From the NCBI GenBank assembly GCA_934045075.1, contig OW203740.1, positions 18,179,878 through 18,243,877 on the forward strand: a DNA stretch of 64,000 bases, given 5' to 3'. The position numbers and the translations under genes were made by a program. The notes below the pieces were generated by a model, which was not told the DNA's origin, ran no database searches, and worked only from the letters and a program-made list of their open reading frames with translations. The DNA comes from Yponomeuta sedellus. Taxonomy: Eukaryota; Arthropoda; Insecta; Lepidoptera; Yponomeutidae. Positions 1 to 10,633 of this stretch are shown here, piece after piece; the first letter of the stretch is position 1; every line of letters begins with the position of its first letter.

Positions 1-143
1 CGTGACCCAAACGCATAAAATAATTCAAATCTCTCCGTAAGGGATATTTTGATGAAGGGAAATTTTGGGAAAACAACATTTTAGAAAAAGGACATTCTGT
101 ACCTAGGGTACATTTTGGGAAAGGGACATTTTGGACCTGAACG
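1..143. other. short-motif repeat-rich edge, no gene
   Basis: AT-rich edge of the window with several loose copies of a GGGACATTTTGG-like motif. I see no coding region. It lies just outside the left arm of the inverted transposase remnant. Confidence 0.4.
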
Positions 144-670
144 TTAAGCGCGTTTAAGCAAAAAACATACAAACTCTTCAACTTTATAGTATTAATAAGT
201 ACCTATAGATGCTACTATGAAAATGAGGAGATTGGGAGCTACTGCAAATATTGCAATAAAAGAAAGTTCTTTGTATATATTTTTAATCATATGTTCACAC
301 TAATCATCACTGTCACTGGCCAAAGAGGAGAATGAATTTGTGTCTCCGGAGACTTTTATTATAAATTCATCAATGACATTATCCATTACACCATCAAATT
401 CGGCGTTTTCTTCTCTTCTTTAATTACGTGTTCAACACAACGTTGCCATGTTGCTGGAGTAATTTTACTTATTGCCTCATCTAACAGGACCTTTATTTTA
501 GTTCGGCCATTTAAAAAGTTTTATTTTTGGCAGCAACATGGCCTTTTACTTGCCCCCATATGATTCTATCAGATTTAATTCACAATGATATGGGGGCAAC
601 CTATATTTTTGTCTTGTGCCATTTCGTCACACATATAATATGTTATATAGGTACTTATGCCATATACACG
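144..670 (-). mobile_element. left arm: decayed IS630/Tc1-type transposase 3' end
   Basis: This stretch is the reverse complement of about 9515-10017, with many small differences. Read on the minus strand it shows the C-terminal end of a DDE transposase, with a degraded PYHCELNPIE-like motif followed by WGQVKDHVA, as seen in IS630/Tc1-mariner relatives of insects. Frameshifts and stops make it inactive. The gypsy-type retrotransposon begins at 671 and cuts it. The two arms diverge head to head, so they are either two copies in opposite orientation or long inverted ends of one element. Confidence 0.6.
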
Positions 671-1537
671 TGTAGCGGTATACCTACACACGAAGTTCTT
701 GCCCATGCTCGGAACAATAACAGCATGCCTGCACCGATCGCCTTCAAATAGCTACTGACTGCAGAGCTTTTTTTTTTTTTAACCCTATAAAGCCCTCCGG
801 AGGACACGGGGGAGGGAGGTGGTGAATGCTCATATATAACATAACAGCACGGACCCGGCCGTGCTGCCAATGTGGGACTCACAAGAAGTGCGCCTACCCA
901 CTAAACACCACCTTGGGACTGGTTTTGGTCCTAAAGACCCCTAAACCCACATCGGGAGCGACCCCCCTCGAGGCCGAGGAGGGCGCACAGCGGAGCTCCC
1001 TAGCGGAGCGTCCGCTTAGAAGAGTTTGTATTATAAAACTGCTATGAAAGAGCAGTGCCCCCCTAGGGGGGGACACTGGCAGAGGAGGGGGGCGCGTCTG
1101 ACTGGGACAAAGCCTCTAAGAGGTGGTTCAGGTCAGACGACAATTTGTCGGGCGGGTCAACGAGTACGTTCCTGGGCCTGCGCACCAGGTAACGTGGGTC
1201 CGTCGTGGGCGGAGAGTAAGCCGCTGCTTCGCGGATCAGGGGGTTGGGATGTTCTTCAGCAGTGCTGAAGAACGTCTCTGAGAGGGACGTAATAAATTGC
1301 TGCATGGTTGGAATTTCCATGTCCCGATGTAGGTCTGGACTGCAGAGCCCCGCGACGCGCCGTTTTATACTGGAGCACGACTCGAGCGCCACGGCGCGGA
1401 ACGTTTGTGCACTACCAAACTTGGAAAATACTTGTTCGTTTAGTTACTAAGTGTGATGTTGAAAAATAGTACTTAAGCTAGCCGATATAAAATAAAACTA
1501 CACGCATCTGGAAATCTGTTTTATTAATCTGCTAAAT
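671..1537 (+). repeat. 5' LTR of Ty3/gypsy-type element, probably with inserted or unshared DNA
   Basis: It begins TGTAGCGGTATAC, and its first 202 bases (671-872) are nearly identical to 7614-7813. A TATA-like CTATAAAG lies near 785. From 873 to about 1400 the sequence is GC-rich and has no counterpart at the 3' end. This is either LTR sequence lost from the truncated 3' copy or a separate insertion. The right part (about 1410-1537) is AT-rich with AATAAA-like signals and runs into the primer-binding site. Confidence 0.65.
1063..1392 (-). other. 109-codon open frame inside the 5' LTR region, unrecognised
   Basis: An open frame on the opposite strand from the retrotransposon, rich in Pro, Ser and Arg, with a VRRPRNVLVDPPDKL-like stretch in the middle. 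I do not recognise a domain. The sequence is GC-rich compared with its surroundings and lies in the part of the 5' LTR that is missing from the 3' LTR, so it may belong to another repeat inserted there. It could equally be a chance open frame in GC-rich DNA. Confidence 0.25.
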
Positions 1538-1550
1538 TGGTGACCCCGAG
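1538..1550 (+). promoter_or_regulatory. primer-binding site of the gypsy-type element
   Basis: TGGTGACCCCGAG directly follows the presumed LTR end. It starts with TGG, the complement of a tRNA CCA end, as expected for minus-strand DNA priming. I do not assign the tRNA. Confidence 0.6.
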
Positions 1551-1695
1551 AAAGAACATCGGTCGACAGACCTTCATTCGTAGTGTATGCACGCACAACC
1601 CAGTCGGCCTCCCACAAGCGGGTCTCACCGATTGGTGTTTTCAAGAGGCGTATCACTGCATTTAACAGCTCAACTAAGCACCAACGCGAATCACG

Positions 1696-2541
1696 ATGTC
1701 CGTCACACCAGAGGACTTAGCAAAAAGCACCATCGGCACAGGGACCACCCCTAATAGTCAACATACAACAGAAATCGCAGCGTTGTCACTCAACTCACGC
1801 TTACCAACATTTTGGCGGCATCGACCAAGACTATGGTTTGCCCAAGTGGAGTCCATTATAGCAAGTCACAAGATGGGAGATGAAGCAAAATACCACCTTA
1901 TTGTTGCACAATTAGAGTTAGCAGACATCGAAGCCGCCAGCGACATCATCTTAGCGCCACCCAGCGCAAGAAAGTTCAGCGCGCTGAAAGAACGACTTCT
2001 GTCGGTTTACGAAGAATCCGAAGCTAGGCAACTACAAATGTTGCTCAGTGAAATGGAGCTGGGAAGCCAAAAGCCGACTTACCTGCTGCGACGAATGCGT
2101 GAACTTGCACGCGATCGTGTACCTGATTCCACGTTAAAAATCATGTGGATCGGCCACCTGCCTTCTTCCGTGCGCGCCGTCCTAGCCATATGTGATGACA
2201 AGGGTCTCGACGACTTAGCACTAATGGCAGACCGCATGACAGATCACCGCGAAGTACACTCCGTAACCTCTTGCCGTCCTTCAACATCCCAAGGCCGCGA
2301 CGAAGAGCTACTGAATAAAATAGAAGCACTAACGCAAGAAGTTGCCGCACTGAAAATGCACCGCACACGCGATCTAAAGCGCCATATCAACTATAGACAG
2401 CCATTTGGATCTCGTTCGCGATCCCGCCCTCGTTCCACACCAGACATCTGCTATTACCATCAGAAATTTGGGAAGGAAGCCAGGCGGTGCCTTCTACCAT
2501 GCAACTATAAAAAAGGAGAACATCATAATTCGGAAAACTAA
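1696..2541 (+). CDS. gag: Gag-like protein of Ty3/gypsy-type retrotransposon
   Basis: A 281-codon frame, the structural protein of the retrotransposon particle. Residues about 30-190 resemble the insect gypsy Gag core: a FWRHRPRLWFAQVE start, then alternating helical segments ending near a RMTDH motif. The C terminus carries a Cys/His cluster of the CYYHQKFG...C...C type that replaces the classical zinc knuckle in this group. Arg/Ser-rich sequence (RSRSRPRS) precedes it, consistent with nucleic-acid binding. The frame lies 145 bp after the primer-binding site and ends just before the protease region, which continues in another frame. The start at 1696 is the first ATG in frame. Gag itself looks intact while pol is broken. 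Confidence 0.8.
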   Translation: MSVTPEDLAKSTIGTGTTPNSQHTTEIAALSLNSRLPTFWRHRPRLWFAQVESIIASHKMGDEAKYHLIVAQLELADIEAASDIILAPPSARKFSALKERLLSVYEESEARQLQMLLSEMELGSQKPTYLLRRMRELARDRVPDSTLKIMWIGHLPSSVRAVLAICDDKGLDDLALMADRMTDHREVHSVTSCRPSTSQGRDEELLNKIEALTQEVAALKMHRTRDLKRHINYRQPFGSRSRSRPRSTPDICYYHQKFGKEARRCLLPCNYKKGEHHNSEN

Positions 2542-2570
2542 CAAGGACTCAGGCCGAGGCGGCGGCGGGA

Positions 2571-2888
2571 GTCAACGAAATTTCCACAAACCGTCTATTT
2601 ATTAAAGACAGAACCAGCGGCTTACGTTTTCTAATCGACACCGGTGCCAACATATCAGTCATGCCAGCTCGCAGCGAAGAAAAACGCAAGCAACAACCAA
2701 ATAACTACTTATACGCCTCTAACGGCTCGACTATACCAACCTTCGGCGAAAGAACAATGACACTTAACCTCGGCACGCGGCGACTATACACCTGGAAGTT
2801 CGTCATAGCAGCGGTCAGCCGGCCGATCATTGGCGCTGATTTCTTGCAAAACCACAACCTTATCGTCGATCTTCAAGGACGAAAACTT
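2571..2888 (+). pseudogene. pol: retroviral-type aspartic protease of the gypsy element
   Basis: Translation in the frame of 2661 shows an LIDTGA active-site motif at about 2631-2648, followed by a second conserved segment ending in IIGADFLQNHNL, the usual C-terminal half of a gypsy protease. It processes Gag-Pol in intact elements. The reading frame is open from about 2570 but is then disrupted by about 260 bp of foreign AT-rich DNA starting near 2889, so no complete Pol can be made. Confidence 0.75.
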
Positions 2889-3150
2889 GGAACGTTTTAT
2901 AACTTTAATAATTAATAAATAAACTCTGGAATGACTTCAGGTGTGATTTTATTTGTAGATTTAGTAACTTTAAAACAGAAAACTGATAAAAACGGAAAAG
3001 CAGGTAAAAAGTCAGATCTGGTCAAAGGGTAAAGTAGTAGTGTGAAAAATGAGGGAAATCGAAGAATGTGTGACGTACATAATTTAAATATTTGAAAATG
3101 ATAGATGGAAAAAGAAATAAAAATGGTGTAAAGAGGTTTGCACCGTCACA
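2889..3150. repeat. small AT-rich insertion inside pol
   Basis: The protease frame breaks after the residues at 2880-2888 and resumes near 3151 with the segment linking protease to reverse transcriptase. The intervening ~262 bp are AT-rich, full of stops and start with TTTAATAATTAATAAATAAA-like sequence. No terminal repeats are obvious. Likely a small non-autonomous insertion of unknown family. Confidence 0.4.
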
Positions 3151-4680
3151 AACTGGTAGACAAACGCACAGATATAAGCATCAGCGGCTGTATCCTACCA
3201 ACATAAGAGTCCAGCGTTCGTACTATAGATGACAACCTGCCATATCACGATTTGCTGGCCAAATACCCAGATATCACCAGGCCAAACCTACAGAAGTTAA
3301 CAAACACCGACGTAGAACATGCCATCGAAACGACTGGGACGCCACTATACGCTAGAGCAACGCAACGGTCTCGCCGTTGCCACCCCATAGATACAAGACA
3401 GCTAAAGACGAATTTCAACAGATGATGGACCAAGGCATTTGCAGACCTTCAAACAGTCCATGGGCAAGTCCATTACACATGGTATTAAAAAAGGACGGAA
3501 ACTATCGACCATGCGGCGATTACCGGCGACTAAACACGGTTACGATACCCGACAGGTATCCTGTACCACGTCTTCATGATTTTACCTACAACTTAGAAGG
3601 TAAAAAGATTTTTTCGAAGCTGGATCTAAAAAAAGCCTACTACCAAATCAAAGTCAAAGACGACGACGTGAAGAAAACAGCTGTGATAACTCCTTTCGGC
3701 TTGTTCGAGTTCACAAGAATGTGCTTTGGTCTGCGAAACTCCGGCCAGACTTTCCAACGTCACATCGACAATGTCCTGCGAGGCTTGCCAGTTTTCCCCT
3801 TCATCGATGATGTATTAGTCGCTGCAGAAAACGAAGACCAGCATAGAAAACTGTTGGAAGAAGTATTCAAACGCTTCGAGGAACATGGACTCAAGTTAAA
3901 CGCAGCCAAGTGTGTCTTTGGGCAGCCTAAACTGGACTTCTTGGGCTACACCGTCTCTTCAGATGGCATCGCACCTACAGAAGAAAAAGTGCAAGCTATT
4001 TCCAACTATCCTCAACCAAACACGGTACAAGAACTCCGTCGGTTCCTTGGTATGGTAAATTTTTACCGAGAAAGTATACCAAAAGCTGCCAACCATCAAC
4101 ATGAGCTCAATAAATACCTTCACAACTCGAAGAAGAACGATAAAAGTAAAATAGAAATGGATTATAGCGCACAGACAGCTTTTGAACTATGCAAACAAGA
4201 CATAAAAAACGCCGCTCTCCTGTCTTTCCCATCAGCAAACGCTCCCTTCGCGCTGATGACTGACGCATCCGATACATGCGTTGGAGCCGTACTGCAACAG
4301 AAAATACAAGGAAAATGGAGACCGCTCGGTTTTTACTCAAAGAGGTTCAGCGACGCTCAGCAAAAGTACAGTACGTACGACCGGGAGCTACTAGCAATGT
4401 ATATGGCCATCCGACACTTCAGACGCATGTTTGAGGGACGCGACCTGATAATATATACAGACCACAAACCGCTTACATAAGCAATAAATGCACAGAGCAA
4501 AAACGAAACTCCGCGACGCACGAGATACCTTGAATTCATCGGACAATTTACCTCAGATATCCGGCACGTATCCGGAAAAGATAACGAAGTCGCGGACGCA
4601 CTATCGCGGATTGCAACTCTCACTTGTCCCTCACCAGTCAACTTCGACGAACTCGCCAAGAGCCAGAAGAGCGATGCCGA
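3151..4680 (+). pseudogene. pol: reverse transcriptase and RNase H of the gypsy element
   Basis: The open part is 3377-4480. Reverse transcriptase motifs appear in order: SPWASPLHMVLKKDG, YRPCGDYRRLN, FSKLDLKKAYYQI, FGLFEFTRMCFGLRN, and the catalytic FIDD (YxDD class). RNase H follows with LMTDAS, YSTYDRELLA and YTDHKPL. The frame shifts just after 4480. In another frame, 4500-4620 shows a GKDNEVADALSR motif that belongs to the end of RNase H. These domains copy the element RNA into DNA. The frameshift and the upstream insertion make this copy inactive, although the core domains are well preserved, suggesting a fairly recent loss. Confidence 0.85.
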
Positions 4681-4929
4681 GCTACAAGAATTGCTGAAGA
4701 AAGGAACACACGATTTCAAGACAATATCCCAACCGGACACCATGGCTAAGATCACATGTGAAACTTCAACGGGCTCAGCAAGACCGTATTTGACGCGAGA
4801 GTTTCGTCATATCGCATACAAAGCACTTCACGAACTCAGTCATCCCGGCGTAAGAACAACAAGAAAGCTGGTTACAAGTAGATATTTCTGGCCATCGATG
4901 AATGCCGACATAAGTGCTTGGACACGTAG
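4681..4929 (+). pseudogene. pol: integrase N-terminal part (zinc-binding half)
   Basis: In the frame of 4691 the sequence shows HELSHPGVRTT and RYFWPSM, the H-x-H half of the integrase HHCC zinc-binding domain. The domain is cut immediately before its Cys pair by the DNA transposon that begins at 4930. The other half resumes at 6658, and with the transposon plus one copy of the CGTAG duplication set aside, the frame and the C-x2-C spacing match. Confidence 0.75.
4925..4929 (+). repeat. 5-bp target-site duplication (left)
   Basis: CGTAG here and again at 6653-6657 flanks the transposon in the integrase gene. A 5-bp duplication with GC-leaning ends fits Transib. Confidence 0.65.
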
Positions 4930-6652
4930 CACACAGGCGAAAAATCAAGAAAAGTCGGACAAAACCTGAATATTCATGATTATCAAAGGAATTGTGTAAA
5001 TAAAGATTTGCTAAGTAATGAAAACAACATACTAATTATTTTATGACGTTTTTATTATAATTACATTGTAATATCTGGTTCTTCCAACAGATTTAAAACA
5101 TTTTGACACATATGTACCGACTTTTTACTAACTAATTTTCTTAGTCCTGTTATGTAAGGATCGTCAAACACTAAAAGTGGTTTGAAGGTGTCTCCCATAG
5201 CCAATTGCCTCGAAAATTTCCTAGAAAATCGCTCCCTGTAGTTTCTAGTCCTTATTCCTGCATTTTTGCGCATCTTCACTCATTAATCCTATGGTCATTT
5301 CGCAATTTTCTATTAAAATTGACCCATAGATAAGAATTTTTTGCAACGTGGTTGACATGTAGTACCATGGGTAATTCCATACAAAAACAGCTGCTGTTTT
5401 GTTGCAAAATGTTTGAAATTTCGCGAGATTGATTTTATGCCCACAGGACATAACTTTCAAAATGGTGTGAAAGTCTAGTTATAAGCTGAAGACTGACACC
5501 TGTTATTTCAGCAACTTCTTCTGCATGCTGAAAGATAGCGCGCGCAGCATTAGCATCAGTGGACGTACCTCCACCCTGTCTTGGTTTGTCGACATGCAAA
5601 CCTAGTTTTTGCCAAAATTCCGTATGTATACGTAAATTTTTAGCTGCTACCAAATCTTTGCCGTGTGCATCTCTTACATGTTTAAAGCTACATGTTTCAA
5701 AGCTCTTGCTGGGTCGGCCGCCAAGGCCACCACCTATCTTTTGGGTACGAGTCGCAATAGGAAGTGTAATCTTAGTTTCAAACCAGTCTTTGTATCCGCT
5801 GACACGAGAAAAATTACGGTGTGCTTGGATAAGTTTCGTCTTATATTCACTTACTAGTTTTTGAAGAGAAAGTTTTATTTCATCTCTAAGTTTATTAACT
5901 TTCAGAGCGCTTTGTACTTTGTTTAGCAGATATAACATTTTATCTTGCCCTTTTCGAGATGATTCCGCCCTATAGAAACCGACTAAAGTAAATCTGCTAA
6001 AGCTCTCTTCCTCGTCGGTTGACCCTAAAATAATATAAATTAATATTAAGAACCAATAAAATATCCAATTCAATAAAATATAGCGTTTTGTGATTAACCG
6101 ACCACGTTTGATTATACAAGTCATCAATTTAAAAAGAAAATTTTGTTGAACGGTCGCGTACGGTCGCATCAAATAATGATTGTATGTGAAAAAGCAAACT
6201 CTGTAGTTTTCAAAATGGCTAATATCTAAGCCGGATCTATCAGGAAGTTATACTTTATCTCTTTGTGAAATTAAAAATTATGCGAAAAATATGAGGTGGT
6301 ACAAATATTATTTTTATTAAAAAACAATCAAGCATTGCCATCAAAAATAATTATAAGAAAGTAGTTAATTACCTCCTGGAAGTGAATCCATCACAAAAAC
6401 CAAAACTTTCTCAAAGAAAATGATCAATAATTAAGCACTTATGTGACACTTTGGGAGTCGTAAACGCATTCGCCGTTGAACAACTGAACTTTGGAATGAG
6501 ACTGAGATTCCTAGATGAATCATCACTTGCGCTACCCATGTGTATAGCGTGCATTGTTTATCGGGATAACCGATAAGATTATTTTTTACCGGCTAGGGGT
6601 TGTTTAAAGATTTTAGGTTTTGTCCGAGTTTTATTGATTTTTCGCCTGTGTG
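4930..6652 (-). mobile_element. Transib-like DNA transposon with RSS-like terminal repeats
   Basis: A 1723-bp element in the integrase gene. Its two ends are inverted repeats of about 38 bp (4930-4967 and 6615-6652) with only two mismatches. Each starts CACACAGGCG and ends GACAAAACCT. The flanking duplication is CGTAG. Ends starting with CAC, 5-bp duplications and the encoded protein fragments (next entry) point to the Transib superfamily, relatives of RAG1. The encoded protein lacks its middle, so the copy is internally deleted or decayed. Confidence 0.65.
5061..6172 (-). pseudogene. Transib/RAG1-like transposase, broken
   Basis: Minus-strand frames carry two conserved blocks. The upstream block (5435-6172) contains a GGRPSKSFETCS segment and a long Lys-rich coiled-coil-like N-terminal region. 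The downstream block (about 5061-5435, in two frames) has PWYYMSTTLQKILIYGS, then LMSEDAQKCRNKD with YRERFSRKFSR, then a DPYITGL segment. That last region resembles the part of Transib and RAG1 holding the third catalytic acidic residue (SE...A..NK). The central part that should hold the first two catalytic Asp residues is missing, and there is a frameshift near 5260-5280. Family assignment is from memory of the motif pattern. The terminal repeats and 5-bp duplication support it independently. Confidence 0.6.
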
Positions 6653-6657
6653 CGTAG
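6653..6657 (+). repeat. 5-bp target-site duplication (right)
   Basis: CGTAG, the partner of 4925-4929. Confidence 0.65.
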
Positions 6658-7598
6658 CTGTATATCCTGCCAGAAAACCCAACAACACACACGCGCACCT
6701 CTAGCCATATTCGAAGACGCCGCAAGACTAGAACATGTCCACATCGACATCATTGGCTCGCTGCCGGTATCCGACAGTTACCGTTATTGTCTAACAATGA
6801 TCGACCGAGCGACTTGATGGCCCGAAGCGTACCCGATAGGAGATATCACTGCAGAACGAGTCGCTAATGTTTTCTACGAAGGCTGGATATCAAGATTTGG
6901 ATGCCCTAAGAAAATAACGACAGACCAGGGTCGACAATTTGAATCAGAATTGTTTAATAGATTAATGCAGCGCATGGGAATACGCCGCACAAGGACCACA
7001 GCGTACCACCCTCAAGCAAACGGCGTTATCGAGCGATTCCACAGAACACTAAAAGCAGCTCTTAGCGCTCGACTGGAAAACACATCCAATTGGTCACGTG
7101 ACCTACCTACGGTGTTGTTAGGACTACGTGCGTGCGTGCGTCAGTCAAAGAAGACTTAGGCTGCAGTACCGCCGAGCTAATGTACGGCCAGACATTGTGC
7201 TTCCCGGCGAATTCTACGATGAAACAAAGAACGTGCAAACTTCATCACAGGTTATGAACGACATCGGTGAAGCATTAAAAAAGGCTCGAGCTCAGAGGAG
7301 ATAGCACGGCGAGCGCGCAACATTCATTCGAGATGACTTGCATACCTGTACTCATGTATTTGTACGAAACGACGCAACGTGCAAACCATTGCACCCAGCT
7401 TACGAAGGGCCCTTCAAAGTATTGAAACGCCAAACAGATAAAATACTACACCGTGAAATTACCAAACAGAGAAGCGAACATAAGCATAGATCGTTTGGTG
7501 GAAACCTGCCTTCCTCGTCAATCCGGAGCACACAGACAAACCACAGAATGGATACCTAACCAAGTCGGGCAGAATATCAAAACCAGCTGTACGCTTCG
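6658..7598 (+). pseudogene. pol: integrase catalytic core and C-terminal part of the gypsy element
   Basis: Continues the integrase after the Transib-like insertion. The Cys pair of the zinc-binding domain appears first, then HIDIIGSLP (first Asp), TTDQGRQFES (second Asp) and YHPQANGVIERFHRTLK (Glu), the D,D-35-E catalytic triad that joins element DNA to the host chromosome. A TGA replaces a Trp codon just after the first Asp (near 6817), and a frameshift follows near 7140. The C-terminal segment with YEGPFKVLKRQTDK is readable near 7400-7450 before another shift. Confidence 0.8.
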
Positions 7599-7613
7599 CT
7601 GAAGGGGGAGTAT
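7599..7613 (+). promoter_or_regulatory. polypurine tract
   Basis: CTGAAGGGGGAGTAT lies immediately before the 3' LTR, the usual primer site for plus-strand DNA synthesis in LTR retrotransposons. Confidence 0.7.
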
Positions 7614-7813
7614 TGTAGCGGTATACCTACAAACGAAGTTCTTGCCCATGCTCGGAACAATAACAGCATGCCTGCACCGATCGCCTTCAAATAGCTACTG
7701 ACTGCAGCCTTTTTTTTTTTTTAACCCTATAAAGGGCACCCTCCGGAGGACACGGGGGAGGGAGGTGGTGTATGCTCATGCATAACAGCACGGACCCGGC
7801 CGTGCTGCCAATG
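7614..7813 (+). repeat. 3' LTR, truncated
   Basis: Starts TGTAGCGGTATACC and matches 671-872 with only a few differences, which implies a fairly recent insertion. The match stops abruptly at 7813, so the right part of the LTR is lost or lies in unrelated DNA. Confidence 0.75.
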
Positions 7814-8789
7814 AAACAGCACAAAATTAGTTATTCTTTTCGAATAACAAAGAATATTTTTGAAACACAACCATTTTCGAAAATGTTTTTCGAAAACGCC
7901 AATCTTTAATCCGTGTATAGAACAGTTTTATTTGAGATAATAAGAAAAAAATCAAAATTACTATCACTGAACGTTTTAGTGACCTTCACACTTAACATGG
8001 CTGTGTGTAAATAAATGATTTAGCTCTTTATCTACAAATGTATAGAAATAAAATCCAACTAGTAACATTTAATATTTTATTTTAATAACACTAGCTTCTA
8101 TGATTACAGCTAGAGACATATACCTAAAGTTAACACTTAATTAAATAAATTCACATTTTGGCATTGAAGGTGCTTTCTGCGGCAAAGAATTTTGAAGTAC
8201 AGTATTCCTAAGATTATCAGAATAGATATAGAGTTAACCAACGTCAAGATATGTGAACCTTTTATATTTTCTGTTGCTATAGCTATGCAGCTAGGGAATG
8301 TTCAAAAGCAGTGACCAAGCTCAGGAAATATAAACCTAACTACATATAATGGTATAATTCCAATCACATTTGATAGCAGAGTCCTAGATACAACATTATC
8401 ATAATCATAGTATTCTACCTACTGTTTCATACTTATTACACTTTCACTTCAAAACACATTTTAGATAGAGAACACTATTTATTTTATTTATTGAAAGAGA
8501 ACAATTTGTAAAAAATAGTTTCAAGTCAGCAAATTCTTACCTGCATAATGTATGTAATTGTACAACTATTGCAGACCACTTCTAGATCAGATTCTAAAAA
8601 CGCTAAAGCCTAAGGTCTGATTCAACTCGCAAAATGTATTGATATATTGACTTCAGAATATAATGTAACCAATTTAAATTTGTAATATGCCGTGAATCAT
8701 GAGGCCAATAGTTTAGTAGTTGTTTCCTATAATCAAGAAGTATAGAGAGTCATGGCAAAAACATTCTTAATCTATCTTTGATAATAATA
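7814..8789. other. AT-rich interval, nothing recognised
   Basis: About 1 kb of AT-rich DNA with no long open frame, no splice-bounded exon and no terminal repeats that I can see. It lies between the truncated LTR and a MITE. Confidence 0.5.
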
Positions 8790-8999
8790 GGGGTTAAAGT
8801 ATGAAACTTTTTTCAAATGGTTTCTATGATGTTCTTTTTTTAAAAAATGTGAAACATTTGAATATCGACTTTCAATTGTTTTTGTTATTCAATTTAGACC
8901 ATTTGACAAAAGTTTCATTCGAAAACCTCAAACCATGAAGATTCTATGTCAATTCAAAGAACCTATTGCAATAAAACGGCAATTTCATACTTTAACCCC
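8790..8999. mobile_element. MITE with TA target duplication
   Basis: A 210-bp element with inverted ends GGGGTTAAAGTATGAAA and TTTCATACTTTAACCCC, flanked by TA on both sides (8788-8789 and 9000-9001). It has no coding capacity. TA duplications fit a Tc1/mariner-type source. Confidence 0.7.
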
Positions 9000-9001
9000 T
9001 A

Positions 9002-9514
9002 ATATTAAGCACATATGAAATGTTTGTAGATAATAACCATCTATAGATAAAACTCAAACATTTTTGATTAGGGAGCACCAAGAAATCATATGACGTTCAT
9101 CAGGAAAGAGGGGGATGTGTCTGGTCAAACCTTATTTAGAATCAGCAAAAGAGTGTCAATGAAAGAAGGGCCAAATTCAGGTATAAACTACAGTTCTGCC
9201 AAACTCGATAAAGAATAGAAGTAAACAAACCAATTTAGGGTTATCACAACTCACGTTTTACAAATTTTCTATTGTTTACATGATTATAGCCTTTTACTTG
9301 CTAACTATTTACTAACAATTCCTATTGCAGCATATTTAACTAGAATCACTCAAATAACAAGCATATTACCTTGTTATTTCGAAAAACTATAAAAAATTCG
9401 ACATTAATTTTACGCGACAGCCCTACAGAAAAAGAAACATGGATGAAATTCAGGTGTGACAAACATTTTGGGAAATTTAGTTTATGCCAACAAGTGAAGT
9501 TTAGTCGTTTGTCA
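9002..9514. other. decayed region ahead of the right transposase arm
   Basis: AT-rich sequence. From about 9400 the plus strand shows a weak continuation of the transposase remnant (an EKETWMKF stretch). Otherwise I recognise nothing. Confidence 0.35.
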
Positions 9515-10017
9515 ATACGTGTAGGTATATGGCATAGGTATATAGCATATATGTGTGACAAAATGGCACAAGACAAAAATATAGAATGCCCCATATCATT
9601 GTGAATTAAATCCGATAGAAATCATATGGGGGCAAGTAAAAGACCATGTTGCTGCCAAAAATAAAACTTTTTAAATAGCTGAACTAAATAAAGGTCCTGT
9701 TAGATGAGGCAATAAGTAAAATTACTCCAGCAGCATGGCAATGTTGTGTTGAACACGTAATTAAAGAAGAAAAGAAAACGCCGAATTTGATGGTGTAATG
9801 GATAAAAGTCTCCGGAGACACAAATTCATCCTACTCTTTGGCCAGTGACAGTGATGATTAGTGTGAACATATAAATAAAAATATATACAAAGAACTTTCT
9901 TTTATTGCAATATTTGCAGTAGGTCCCAATCTACTCATTTTCATAGTAGCATCTATAGGTACTTATTAGTACTATAAAGTTGAAGAGTTTGTATGTTTTT
10001 TGCTTAAACGCGCTTAA
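9515..10017 (+). mobile_element. right arm: decayed IS630/Tc1-type transposase 3' end
   Basis: Plus-strand counterpart of 144-670. In shifted frames it reads YMCDKMAQDKNI, then a CELNPIE-like motif with WGQVKDHVAAKNKTFK, then ITPAAWQ and VEHVIKEE, ending in an acidic Ser-Asp tail. That is the C-terminal end of an insect IS630/Tc1-type DDE transposase. Several frameshifts and stops are present. Confidence 0.6.
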
Positions 10018-10633
10018 TTCTATTAGGAAAATCATGCGGCATGGCTTGCGTAGATGTTTGTTAAATCTGTGTTTCATATTTCAGTGTTGTCATATGTCAT
10101 ATTCAAATTGGTTAAGCCTTTCACTATAAAATCATAAACATAAATAAGCATTTTACATTAGTAGGAGGAACGATTATTATTTGTATGAAAATGATTTCTA
10201 GAAAAGGTTGTTAATATCTGCCTTTTAGGTGTAAACAAGTCGTTGCCTAGCAACGATTTGTTTATCGCCATTCGTTATCGAATTTGGCTCAGGTATAGTC
10301 ATATTATTTCTGGATGCCCACACGCCTTTTAAGGAATTTAAGTTGGAGCCAAATTGAGATTATCTTAGAATGAAATATTTCACTTGAAATACAACCTAGC
10401 AGATGACCTAAAACGGATTGGTTAGTTAAGCAATGATTAAGCAGTTTAAAATGCAATATTAAAAGTCCTTTCTTACAGCTTTGTACAGCTATCAGGTATT
10501 TTTTCTAAGAGGAAACATTAAACCATATAATAGCACATCCTACTTGATTATCTACATAGGAAATGGCATCAACTTAACAATGAGCTACATATCTGCCTTA
10601 CACAACCTAATATTAACCTACAATTTAAACAGT
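10018..10633. other. interval between transposon nest and kinase gene
   Basis: AT-rich, no gene seen. Being downstream of the minus-strand kinase, part of it should be that gene's 3' UTR. I see no clear AATAAA on the minus strand close to the stop codon. Confidence 0.4.
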
